Source of the DNA: SKLM01 sp050049955
Lineage (GTDB): Bacteria > Chloroflexota > Anaerolineae > B4-G1
Direction: 5' to 3'
DNA length: 14,820 nucleotides
Assembly (NCBI GenBank): GCA_050049955.1
Contig: JASFVG010000062.1
Coordinates: 1 to 14,820, forward strand
Shown piece after piece: positions 1 to 6,683 of the stretch; position 1 is the first letter of the stretch; every line of letters begins with the position of its first letter. Both the position numbers and the translations under genes were made by a program. The notes beneath the pieces are model-generated. The model worked only from the letters and a program-made list of their open reading frames with translations. It had not been told where the DNA came from and did not search any database.

Positions 1-994
1 CTGCCCCATCGGCTGTCGTCCGGCCTTCATAGACCTTTCCTTCGCTGCAACCATCGGAGAATACCTCGATCGTGCAGCTGGAGCAGGCGGTGCCCGTTAC
101 GGTGCCGGCGTCCAGGTCGAGGTCGGTGATGTGGGGGGCGGCAAGTTCGCCGTTGCCACCATCCCAGAGGTCGATGCCCATCCCGTCGTTGTCGTGGATG
201 CTGTTCTGGGTGATGGTGTTGTGCAGGGTCTCTGGGTTCACTACATCTATGCCAGCACCGTCGTTATGGGCGATCACGTTGTCCGGACCGATGGCGTTTC
301 CGTTGGAGCCCTGGTGAAAGAGCACACCAACGTCGTTGTGGGCAATCACGTTGTCTGGTCCCACGACGTTTCCGTTGGCGCCCTCGGAGATCTCCACACC
401 ATGGCGGTTGCCCAATTCAACCACACCAGTGGCGTCAGAACCGATGAGGTTGCCCTCGATGGTGTTGGACGATACGTGGCTGCCCCACAGGCCGACACCC
501 ACGTCGTTGCGGCTGGTCAGGTTCCCCTGGCCATGAGGCCCGGCACCGACACTTCGGTCGCCGCCGATGGTATTGCAGGCCCCGCCGATGGCGATGCCCG
601 TGCCGGAGAAGTTGGAGACCTGAAGCCCCTGGACTGTGTTTCCATTGGAGTTGACCTGCAGGCAAGCCACCCAGGCCCCCGGCACATTGGTCCCGTCCAG
701 GATTACGCCGGCATTGCTGGCGTCTAGAGTCAGGTTGCCCTGATGGATCTGCGGCAGGGCGCCGGCGAGCGAGATGGTCACCGGCGCGGTGGGTGGGAAT
801 ACAGCAGGGTCAAAGGTGATGGTGTCTCCGTACTGCGCATCCAGCAGCGCCTGGCGCAGGGTTCCGGGGCCATGGTCGGAGGTGCTGGCGACCACTATGG
901 TGTCCCCGGGGGATGCGTGGCGCGACGCGGATGCTGTGATGGAAGCGAGGACAAGCGCGGTCAGCAAGAGGAAAACCAGCGTCACGTGCCTCAT
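1..994 (-). CDS. Secreted right-handed parallel beta-helix repeat protein, partial (3' end beyond window)
   Basis: The reading frame is open from an ATG at 994 to the window edge, giving 331 codons with no stop. A GGAGG ribosome site at 1001-1005 lies 6 nt upstream. Residues 1 to about 24 form a signal peptide: basic start (MRH), a long Leu/Val/Ala core, and an ASA-type cleavage region. Next comes the 'GPGTLRQALLDA...GDTITFD' start typical of secreted beta-helix proteins, then many short Asn/Gly-rich rungs (GNTVQGLQVSN, NTIEGNLIGSDATG) that fit a parallel beta-helix. Two nearly identical rungs read GPDNVIAHND. The last visible part (GTVTGTACSSCTIEVFSDG) is the Ig-like segment that often follows the helix in this family. 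The protein is probably exported, perhaps cell-surface or carbohydrate-associated; no catalytic residues can be assigned. It is transcribed leftward from its own promoter at 1149-1177. The family call is fairly sure; function is unknown. Confidence 0.85.
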   Translation of the reverse strand, partial: MRHVTLVFLLLTALVLASITASASRHASPGDTIVVASTSDHGPGTLRQALLDAQYGDTITFDPAVFPPTAPVTISLAGALPQIHQGNLTLDASNAGVILDGTNVPGAWVACLQVNSNGNTVQGLQVSNFSGTGIAIGGACNTIGGDRSVGAGPHGQGNLTSRNDVGVGLWGSHVSSNTIEGNLIGSDATGVVELGNRHGVEISEGANGNVVGPDNVIAHNDVGVLFHQGSNGNAIGPDNVIAHNDGAGIDVVNPETLHNTITQNSIHDNDGMGIDLWDGGNGELAAPHITDLDLDAGTVTGTACSSCTIEVFSDGCSEGKVYEGRTTADGA

Positions 995-1517
995 AGGTTG
1001 CCTCCGATCGGTGAGCTACCGCCCCGATACGCCGGCATGGCCGGGTCGGCTTGCGAACGTCCTTCAGTAGCGGCGGCGGTCCCTGAGGTGTAGGGGGAGT
1101 GCAGCGATGCTTGTACTCGTGGTGGGGTGCATCCCGTCGCTGGTTGACACTATACTTGATTCAGAAGCAACCGTCAAGGATAAGAGACGCCCGGCGGCGG
1201 AGAAACGGAGAAACGCCGGGAGTCTGACGAGTCAGCCAGGCGGACCGCGGCACGTCGACTCCCGACCTGTCGCATCCCGCTGCCTTCCTGGCCCGGTACT
1301 TTCCTCACGCGGCAGCTGAATCAATTCGATCACAGATCGGCCACCTGCACCACTCAACCGGCAGCCCACGATCCCCCAGGGCCATCGGGCGCAGAAGGGT
1401 GCGCGTATCGGGGACGCCGCCTCTCAGGACTCGCGAGAGGCGATAGCGCCAGAGGACCCGAGCCAAGCGAGGTGTGCCTCCAACTGCCAAGGGAGCGTGC
1501 TGTTTGCCTCGCTGCGA
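995..1517. other. Gene-poor intergenic stretch
   Basis: Apart from the ribosome site and promoter of the leftward beta-helix gene, no supportable gene is seen. Short open frames here on both strands have Arg/Pro-rich translations with no family resemblance and no convincing ribosome sites. The right part leads into an insertion-sequence remnant, so this may be decayed sequence left by that element. Confidence 0.5.
1149..1177 (-). promoter_or_regulatory. Sigma70-type promoter for the beta-helix gene
   Basis: On the minus strand, TTGACG (1172-1177) is followed by a 17-bp spacer and TATAGT (1149-1154). Each box matches the consensus at 5 of 6 positions. Transcription would start near 1142, leaving a leader of about 148 nt before the ATG at 994. 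No other gene lies between, so it most likely drives the beta-helix protein. Confidence 0.55.
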
Positions 1518-1690
1518 CAAGTGGAGACCCACCCCGACTGGTGAGCCATCCTCGCCGATCAGGTTCTGGCCGCGGCGATCCTCGACCGGCTGCTACACTT
1601 CTCAACCACCATCAACATCCGCGGCCATAACTACCGTTTGCGCGAGCAGCGCAAGGCCGATGTGTTCAGAGACCTGGCCGACAGCCAGAA
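1518..1690 (+). pseudogene. istB: Remnant of IS21-family helper ATPase IstB (C-terminal end)
   Basis: One plus-strand frame reads like the extreme C-terminus of IstB, the AAA+ helper of IS21 transposition: DW-stop-AILADQVLAAAILDRLL, then INIRGHNYRLREQRKAD. The ILDRLLH...INIRG.YRLR pattern is characteristic of IstB tails. A TGA at 1542-1544 sits where family members usually carry an aromatic residue. The Walker motifs and the rest of the roughly 250-residue protein are absent upstream, as is istA. It is therefore a dead fragment, not a working transposition gene. The frame stays open downstream, but that part shows no IstB similarity. Confidence 0.6.
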
Positions 1691-1730
1691 GGAGGGCCAA
1701 CCCAGCACCCGAGCTTTTGAGCCGGGGGGA

Positions 1731-1773
1731 AATCAAGTTGGCCACTCAGGGGAGTCTTGTGTTGGCCTTGACA
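1731..1773 (+). mobile_element. IS21-like right-end sequence (remnant)
   Basis: Just after the istB fragment lie two GTTGGCC-containing copies, AAGTTGGCCAC (1735-1745) and GTGTTGGCCTTGACA (1759-1773), about 24 bp apart. Subterminal repeats of this kind, with a TTGACA terminus, resemble the right ends of IS21-family elements. No matching left end was found in the window. The identification rests on position and resemblance, so it is tentative. Confidence 0.4.
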
Positions 1774-2009
1774 GCGGCCCTCGCGGTCGTCAGCGACCAC
1801 CGCAAAGGACAAGGCAGGCTAATCGCAGACGGGCTCTCATCTCGCGACGGAGCTCGCCTACTCGAGGGAGGAATCGCTACCGTAGCCTCCGCGTCCCCAA
1901 CCCCAATCCGGGCGCGAGACACGAGGCTGGAACCTTCCGCCGACGGCGCAGGACTGCCAAGCGCGCCGCTAGGCGCGCACTTCGTACAAAGGGAGGGACA
2001 GAGGCACCC
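1774..2009. other. Intergenic stretch between IS remnant and methyltransferase
   Basis: No gene is supportable here. The only clear structure is the GC-rich hairpin at 1961-1978, described separately. Confidence 0.5.
1961..1978 (-). terminator. GC-rich hairpin after the methyltransferase gene
   Basis: GCGCGCC (1961-1967), the loop GCTA, and GGCGCGC (1972-1978) form a perfect 7-bp GC stem with a four-base loop, 31 bp beyond the methyltransferase stop. On the minus strand it is followed only by TTGG, so the U-tract is poor. It could be a weak intrinsic terminator or an RNA-stabilising hairpin. Confidence 0.4.
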
Positions 2010-2768
2010 CTATTCGCCAGATCCTCCCTTCCTGAAGACATAGATCGCCCACCCCAGTGTCTCGCGCCCCCACCTGAGGTAGCTCTCCCGATACTCGTGT
2101 ACTCGCTTCAACAACTCCTCCACGTCCGGATCGTCCGGATGCTCACCGGCCCACAGCGCCGCCGCATACCACTGCAACCCCTCATACCTGTCCCAATCAT
2201 CTTCGTTGCTGACCAGTGTGTAAACGAGCTCCAGCCCTAGCTCTTGCCCAACCGCCACGTTCTCGTGATGCGTCCCATACGTGTTGCGTTGTTCCCCTAT
2301 GGCCTCCAGATAAGCCGCTGGTGGTTCCTGTCGCCAGTACGGCTCGCCCACGACTATCCAACCTCCGCGAGCTGCCATGCCGTTCAATGCCCTCAGTGTC
2401 CCTCGATGCCCGCCGAAGATCCAACTCGCTCCGATGCAGGCTACGACGTCGAAGCTCTCGGGCTCATCCGGCTCATAGTCCGCTCCATCCATATGCAGGA
2501 ACTGCAACTGAGCATCTGGCACGCGCTCCAGGTGCTTCTCTCGGGCGTCCACAATGTAGTGCGGAGACAGATCGACCCCTACGCCTTCGACGCCGTACCG
2601 CTCCGCCAATCGGACGATGAACTCGCCCTTGCCTGTGGCGATGTCAAGCACCCGTGCCCCGGGCCCTGGCCGTAGGAGAGCGACAAGCTCCTCAAGCTTC
2701 TCGACGCTGATCGGGTTGCAGACCACGTGTTCCCGATGCGTGATGTCATAGAACTTCCATTGGTCCAT
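2010..2768 (-). CDS. Class I SAM-dependent methyltransferase
   Basis: This 252-residue soluble protein has a Rossmann-type methyltransferase core. Motif I is VLDIATGKGEF (residues 40-50, the SAM-binding glycine loop). The acidic residue that usually contacts the ribose is in GVGVDLS (D66), and the motif II region is DVVACIGASW (107-116). Length and layout fit a single-domain small-molecule methyltransferase. The C-terminal part is Trp/Tyr-rich (DWDRYEGLQWY, ending LGWAIYVFRK) and probably forms the substrate side. The substrate cannot be told. The ATG at 2768 is preceded by AAGGTG at good spacing. It lies 121 bp downstream of the hydrolase gene on the same strand, perhaps co-transcribed, and a hairpin follows its stop. 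Confidence 0.85.
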   Translation of the reverse strand: MDQWKFYDITHREHVVCNPISVEKLEELVALLRPGPGARVLDIATGKGEFIVRLAERYGVEGVGVDLSPHYIVDAREKHLERVPDAQLQFLHMDGADYEPDEPESFDVVACIGASWIFGGHRGTLRALNGMAARGGWIVVGEPYWRQEPPAAYLEAIGEQRNTYGTHHENVAVGQELGLELVYTLVSNEDDWDRYEGLQWYAAALWAGEHPDDPDVEELLKRVHEYRESYLRWGRETLGWAIYVFRKGGSGE

Positions 2769-2889
2769 CTTTCACCTTGCCCTTCATCGATTGGTAGGCA
2801 ACCTCAAAGCTGTAAGCGCGCCTCGAGCTTGCGTCGGTCCATCGGGCGGTCATCCGGCCCAGGGTAGCCGACTCAGCTCCAGCGCGTCG

Positions 2890-3672
2890 CTAGGCTGGTG
2901 CTCTCATCCGTGCCAGCGCAATAGGATCGTGGGCTGAGAACAGCTGTACCTCACCCCCACGCTCGCGACTCAGAGCTCGAAGCTTCTGTAGCGCTGCCAC
3001 CGGGAACAGGGCCCTCTCAAACGCCCCGGCCCAGCTTGGGAAAGGACTCCGAGGATTCACAGGGTCTATCTGAACATCTCGCACATACGCATCGCCGCAG
3101 TGCAGCATCCATCCTTCGTCGACCTCGACGGCCACACCACAGTGTCCAGGCGTGTGCCCGATGAGCGGAACCAACACCAGACGCGCCGATCGGATGCCCT
3201 CCACCGGCGCGCACGACAACCCGAACCACGTCTCTCGCTCCAGCCCATACAGCACCCACTCTGGCCCGTGCGCCCAATGGGCAGCGTCGTAGCCAAACCA
3301 ATGCAACAAGCTCTTCTGCCGCCACCGCGTCGCGGCCTGGTGCTCCGACTCGAACACGTGCACCTTCGCCCAGGGGAAATCGGGCAGCCCACCGCAGTGG
3401 TCGAGATGAAGATGCGTCAGCACGATGTGCCGGACGTCTTCCGGCGGATAACCCAGCCCCACAACTTGCCTGATCGCAGTCGCCTCTGGATCACGCGGCA
3501 CGCGGTTCAGGGCCAGGAAAACTCGCATGCGTACCGAGGGCTGCTCATAGTCCTTGCGCCCCAGACCAGTATCGACCAGAACAAGCCCATCGGCTGACTC
3601 GATGAGGAGACAATGGGTCACTGAACGGACCCCAAGGCGGAACGTCATGCAGTTGAGATGGTGGATAGGCAT
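2890..3672 (-). CDS. Metallo-beta-lactamase-fold hydrolase, AHL-lactonase-like
   Basis: From the ATG at 3672 this is a 260-residue soluble protein beginning MPIHHLNCMT, the usual start of the AiiA/quorum-quenching-lactonase-like branch. The frame is open to an ATG at 3801, but the extra 43 residues have no family likeness and would run over the upstream remnant, so the shorter start is chosen even though its ribosome site is weak. Zinc ligands are complete: THLHLDH (H87, H89, D91, H92), H177 in GHTPGHCG, D194 in HCGDAY, and H248 in FSAHD. Members hydrolyse lactones or other esters in the cytoplasm. N-acyl-homoserine-lactone cleavage is possible, but the sequence cannot prove the substrate. 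No luxI/luxR-type gene is nearby. Confidence 0.85.
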   Translation of the reverse strand: MPIHHLNCMTFRLGVRSVTHCLLIESADGLVLVDTGLGRKDYEQPSVRMRVFLALNRVPRDPEATAIRQVVGLGYPPEDVRHIVLTHLHLDHCGGLPDFPWAKVHVFESEHQAATRWRQKSLLHWFGYDAAHWAHGPEWVLYGLERETWFGLSCAPVEGIRSARLVLVPLIGHTPGHCGVAVEVDEGWMLHCGDAYVRDVQIDPVNPRSPFPSWAGAFERALFPVAALQKLRALSRERGGEVQLFSAHDPIALARMRAPA

Positions 3673-3719
3673 GACTCGGATTCTTCGGGCTCCCCTCCAT
3701 TTCGAGCTGCCTGTTTGCG

Positions 3720-3738
3720 TGTCAAGGGGACATGCCCC
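3720..3738 (-). promoter_or_regulatory. Possible -35 element with adjacent palindrome upstream of the hydrolase
   Basis: A perfect TTGACA lies on the minus strand at 3720-3725, about 50 bp before the hydrolase ATG. Directly upstream is the palindrome GGGG-CATGT-CCCC (3726-3738). No good -10 is found 16-18 bp downstream, so this is a weak promoter candidate. The palindrome could be an operator or the old terminator of the broken gene before it. Confidence 0.25.
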
Positions 3739-3791
3739 CAGTGGGCGATTGATGGCGGCTAGCATCGATCCCGAATCCATCCTCTTAGCTC

Positions 3792-4143
3792 TCAATCGCA
3801 AGCTGGGATCACGTACCTAGTCAGGATCTGCACGGTGGCGTCCGCCGAGGAGTAGTTTGCCCCGGTGAACACGACCACTCCCTCTTGGTCCGGGAAGACC
3901 GCGATCCCCTGCCCACCCCAGCCGAAGGCCCAGAAGGCCGGCTACCTTCCACCGGCCCCCGCGAATTCGTGGGTCAACCACGTGTGCGCGTAGCCGCGCC
4001 GTCCCCAGGTGTTGTCGCCGGGCGGGACGGGCCGCAGGACGTGGTTGAACCAGGTGCTGTCCGTCCCGCTTGGGCACACGATAGCATACTCTCTGGCCAT
4101 TCCGCCTCCGCGGTCTTTGCGTCCGCGAACCAGGCAAACCCAC
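3792..4143 (-). pseudogene. Serine hydrolase (beta-lactamase/class C family) C-terminal remnant with in-frame stop
   Basis: A single minus-strand frame ends at the TGA at 3792-3794. It encodes PAFWAFGWGGQGIAVFPDQE, then VVVFTGANYSS and ILTRYVIPA, which is the typical C-terminal end of beta-lactamase-related serine hydrolases (GYGGQ...VVFTGGNY...ILPA). A TAG at 3942-3944 interrupts the frame. Upstream the same frame continues (MAREYAIVCPSGTDS..., ending THEFAG) from an ATG at 4100. The catalytic SxxK and YxN regions, which make up most of the usual roughly 350-450 residues, are missing. It is a truncated and interrupted gene. The left boundary of detectable similarity is certain; the right boundary near 4143 is only approximate. 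Confidence 0.6.
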
Positions 4144-4162
4144 CGCCTTTCACGACGGCCGA

Positions 4163-4678
4163 CTACGGCGAAGTCGGCTCAAGCCTCACGGCCAGCTCGC
4201 CTGCCCAGGCGTGGATCGCTGCCCAGTCCCGGATGTCGCTGGCCGGCTCTTGACCAGCCATGAGGCTGACAGGGAAGGGCAGCTTCTCCGGGTCGAACCT
4301 ACCACCGAATATCTCAACGGCTACCGGCGCAAGCCAGGTGTACTTGGCTAGCTCCTTAGCGAGTTGCCCGCGTGAATCCTGCCACTCCTTCTCATCATAA
4401 GGTTCGTGAGTCGGGCCGAGCGCGAAGACCGCTACGGGCCTTTCCCTGAGGGCCTCAAGGTGGCGCGATAGGAAACGGCGTGCATCCTTGTGCCAGCGGT
4501 ACATGTAGAGCGGCGCCCCCAGCACGACGGCGGCGTAACCCGCGAGGGAGCCGACATCCCGCGCGCGGCACGTATCTACTGCAAGCCCAGACTCGCGGAG
4601 CGCTGCCGCGACTGCTTCCGCAACCTCCTGAGTCGAGCCATAGCGCGATGCATACGCTACCAAGACCGAAGCGGACAT
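4163..4678 (-). CDS. Flavodoxin-domain protein, HemG-like
   Basis: This 171-residue protein starts MSASVLVAYASRYGSTQEVA; the ASRYGSTQEVA loop (residues 10-20) is the FMN phosphate-binding site of flavodoxins. VVLGAPLYMYRWHKDARRFL matches the second flavin loop of the menaquinone-dependent protoporphyrinogen dehydrogenase (HemG)/flavodoxin_5 branch. Length agrees with that family (about 170-180). It may be an electron carrier or oxidise a tetrapyrrole precursor; no other haem gene is nearby, so the role stays open. The ATG at 4678 is preceded by a strong AGGAGGGA at 4686-4693. The gene has no signal peptide and probably acts at the cytoplasmic face or in the cytosol. Confidence 0.85.
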   Translation of the reverse strand: MSASVLVAYASRYGSTQEVAEAVAAALRESGLAVDTCRARDVGSLAGYAAVVLGAPLYMYRWHKDARRFLSRHLEALRERPVAVFALGPTHEPYDEKEWQDSRGQLAKELAKYTWLAPVAVEIFGGRFDPEKLPFPVSLMAGQEPASDIRDWAAIHAWAGELAVRLEPTSP

Positions 4679-4693
4679 CTTGATCTCCCTCCT

Positions 4694-5219
4694 ACGGTTG
4701 TTGGGCAGACTGTTGCCGTTGAAACGCTGCTACCGATAGAGCCTCCAGCCAAGCATAGTATGCCACATCATGCGGAACAGTCCAGCTGCCGCGGCGCTAT
4801 GACCGATTCGCCACAGGGCAGCGGAAGGACGAGGAGCACTGCGGCCACAAGACGGTAGGTGACCAGTTCGCAGGGATGAGCAAGCAGGCCAGAGGAGTCT
4901 ATTGCCCTGAACGAGTGCCAGACATTCGCTTCCGGCGACAGGGAGTTTCTTCCGCACAGACCTCGGGCAATCTGGGCCGCGACTGCGCCGGCTTAGCCCG
5001 GCGGGTGCGCACGCCCGCCCCTTTGCCCTCACCGAGAATGGACGTCAGCCGCTCGCGCTCTATCTTGACCTTGGACGGCGTACGACTGAAAGCCACACCG
5101 TGATGTTCGGCCTCCAGCTTTGCGCGACCGCATCCCTTCCCGCGGCAGCCAATGCCATCGCTGCCGCAAGCGCAATCCTGTGCACCATCTCGAACCACCC
5201 TCCTTCTTCTCTGGCAACA
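4694..5219. other. Mostly empty intergenic stretch
   Basis: About 525 bp lie between the flavodoxin gene and the Hsp20 terminator. The only candidate is the short minus-strand frame at 5060-5188, listed separately. Other open frames here have low-complexity Arg/Gly/Cys-rich translations and no proper ribosome sites. No RNA gene or recognisable repeat was seen. Confidence 0.45.
5060..5188 (-). CDS. Possible small protein with a signal-peptide-like start
   Basis: An ATG at 5188 opens a 42-residue frame with AAGGAGG about 10 nt upstream. The translation begins MVHRIALAAAMALAAAG and continues ...AVAQSW, which looks like a signal peptide with an AxA-type cleavage site, and ends in an Arg-rich tail. 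An overlapping frame from a GTG at 5198 is open for 99 codons, but its GTG sits directly on the ribosome site. The short gene may be real, or may be the front of an exported protein that lost its frame. No family is recognised. Confidence 0.2.
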   Translation of the reverse strand: MVHRIALAAAMALAAAGRDAVAQSWRPNITVWLSVVRRPRSR

Positions 5220-5251
5220 CGAAGCCCGGCTTCACATGGAACCGGGCTTCG
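5220..5251 (-). terminator. Hairpin terminator after hsp20
   Basis: CGAAGCCCGG (5220-5229) and CCGGGCTTCG (5242-5251) form a perfect 10-bp stem around a 12-nt loop, whose inner TT/AA may also pair. It lies 27 bp past the hsp20 stop. On the minus strand it is followed by TGTTG rather than a long T-run, so it is a good hairpin with a weak U-tract. Confidence 0.6.
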
Positions 5252-5277
5252 CTCTACCCGTCTCCTCTACGGCCGGG

Positions 5278-5727
5278 CTACTTCACTTCGATCTCGATCG
5301 CCTTGGGCTTGGCCTCCTCGACCTTGGGGAGCTTGAGCGTGAGAACGCCGTTCTCATACTCCGCCTCGGCCTTGTCAGCCTCCACTGCGACCGGCAGAGT
5401 CAGCGATCGCGAGGTGGCGCCAAACCGCCGCTCGTGACAGATGTGGCGACCCTGCTCGACCTCCTCCTCGGCCTTCGTTTCACCCATGATCGTCAGGGTG
5501 TTGCCCAAGACGCTAATGTCTACATCGTTCGGATCGACGCCCGGGAGAGCCATCTTGACGACCACATCCTCCTCCGTCTCGAACATGTCGACGGCCAGCG
5601 GCGCGCCGACCGCCATGGCCAGCCTACTGCGCGTCGGACGCACAAAACTGTCCTCAAACAGCCGGTCCATGGCCTCGCGCAGGCTCATCAAGTCTCGAAC
5701 TGGTTCCCAACGTGTCAGGCTTGTCAT
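5278..5727 (-). CDS. Small heat shock protein, Hsp20/alpha-crystallin family
   Basis: This 149-residue protein has the normal bacterial small-heat-shock layout. The N-terminal arm (MTSLTRWEPVRDLMSLREAM, then DRLFED) is followed by the alpha-crystallin domain from about residue 44, with LPGVDPNDVDISV (61-73) and the hallmark ENGVLTL (125-131). The C-terminal tail is short and charged. Such proteins are ATP-independent holdases that bind unfolding proteins in the cytoplasm and pass them to DnaK or GroEL. The ATG at 5727 has AAGGAGGT at 5736-5743 with 8 nt spacing. A second SD-like GAGGAGGT lies at 5754-5761 without a start codon in reach. No CIRCE element was seen. It is the intact member of a cluster that also contains broken hsp20 and groEL copies. 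Confidence 0.93.
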   Translation of the reverse strand: MTSLTRWEPVRDLMSLREAMDRLFEDSFVRPTRSRLAMAVGAPLAVDMFETEEDVVVKMALPGVDPNDVDISVLGNTLTIMGETKAEEEVEQGRHICHERRFGATSRSLTLPVAVEADKAEAEYENGVLTLKLPKVEEAKPKAIEIEVK

Positions 5728-5827
5728 CGTGTCATACCTCCTTCTATGCGTTTACCTCCTCGGAATCTACGTGCAGCTTCTCCAATACTGATACTGATCG
5801 ACAGTGCCCGGGTGGCTACCAGGCAAC

Positions 5828-6321
5828 CTAGTACTCCGGCGGCATCGGCGGTGCTGGCGGCTCCTTCTCCGGGATGTCCGAGATCAGCGCCTCGGTTGAG
5901 AGCACCATGGCCGCGATGGATGCGGCGTTGGAGAGCGCGCCTTTCGTCACCTTGGCCGGGTCGATGATCCCCGCCTCGACCCTATCCACGAAGTCCTCTT
6001 GAATCACGTCGTACCCTAAGTGCTGGTTGCCGTTTCCATCGTGGAGTCGTCGCACGGAATCCAGGATCACCGCACCGTCCTTTCCCGCATTGGCGGCGAT
6101 CCGGCGCGGCGGCATCTCCGGCGCCTTGCGAAGAATCGTCACCCCGGTCCGCTCGTCGGGGAACTGCATCTCGACCTCGTGTAGGGCGGGGATCGCGTTG
6201 AGCAGCGCCACACCACCGCCCGGCACGATGCCCTCCTCGACCGTGGCACGAGTAGCCGAAAGCACGTCCTCGAGGCGGTGCTTCTTCTCGTTCAACTCGG
6301 TCTCAGTCGCGATGCTCTCGC
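5828..6321 (-). pseudogene. groL: GroEL/Cpn60 C-terminal fragment
   Basis: The frame ending at the TAG at 5828-5830 contains the last 160 or so residues of a chaperonin of about 545: ATETELNEKKHRLEDVLSATR, EEGIVPGGGVALL, and VEAGIIDPAKV...ALSNAASIAAMVLSTEALI..IPEK. It thus keeps the C-terminal intermediate and equatorial segments, including the nucleotide-contacting GGG and the Asp in GIIDP. It lacks the N-terminal equatorial part and the whole apical domain. It ends PPAPPMPPEY rather than the usual Gly/Met-rich tail. GroEL likeness begins near 6310, directly beside the broken hsp20 stop at 6333-6335; in its own frame, upstream codons are only out-of-frame hsp20 sequence. It cannot form a working chaperonin. 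Some substitutions (e.g. PPRRIA for LRQIA) suggest divergence after or before truncation. Confidence 0.8.
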
Positions 6322-6332
6322 CGCTCCTGCCT

Positions 6333-6683
6333 CTAGCCCCGAACCACCAGCCTGTCCCCGCTGAGCCTGACGTCAATGCCATCCTCATCCATGCCGGGCA
6401 CCTCCGGGGTGACCGTGAACCCTTTGTTGTGCTCCACCAAGTCCATCCTTGGTCCGAACATCTCCGCCCGGCCGCCGAAGGCGCCAAGGGGCGCGAGCCC
6501 AAACGGCCGGGCCGCAGCGGGAAGTGCCGAGGCCACCGTAGGCACCGTGCTCTGGTCTGGCCGGTTCACCACGTTGATGGGAACCCTGGCAGCTTCCCGC
6601 CCCTTCCTCTTCCAAGCTATTGGATCGGTGATGCCGGTGATGCCGGTGATGCCGGTGATGCCGGTGATGCCGGTGATCCGCAT
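6333..6683 (-). pseudogene. Hsp20 N-terminal fragment, truncated inside the alpha-crystallin domain
   Basis: From an ATG at 6683 the 116-residue frame begins MRITGITGIT, a stretch made by a 9-bp tandem repeat. It goes on through a Pro/Ala-rich arm to the start of an alpha-crystallin domain: MDLVEHNKGFTVTPEVPGMD (80-99), then IDVRLSGDRLVVRG, and a TAG. The second half of the domain, with the G-V-L hallmark, is missing. The GroEL fragment begins within about 25 bp of that stop, so a deletion or recombination appears to have joined two chaperone genes. It is probably non-functional. The start is uncertain: a purine-rich CAGGGA lies upstream, and an ATG at 6701 is also in frame. Confidence 0.65.
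6627..6677. repeat. 9-bp tandem repeat, about 5.7 copies
   Basis: The unit GGTGATGCC is repeated five times without error (6627-6671), followed by a partial GGTGAT (6672-6677). On the minus strand it encodes Ile-Thr-Gly repeats at the start of the broken hsp20. Because the unit is a multiple of three, copy-number change would lengthen the protein without shifting the frame. Confidence 0.95.

Noticed and set aside
131..727. Plus-strand open frame of 198 codons at the window start
   Set aside because: It is the antisense shadow of the beta-helix gene, whose minus-strand translation has a signal peptide and clear repeats.
1698..2240. Long plus-strand continuation of the istB-frame reading
   Set aside because: After about 1700 the translation is Arg/Pro-rich without IstB likeness, and its end runs antisense into the methyltransferase.
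4899..5198. 99-codon minus-strand frame starting GTG
   Set aside because: The GTG sits directly against the only ribosome site, and the translation has no family resemblance. The shorter ATG frame is kept only at low confidence.
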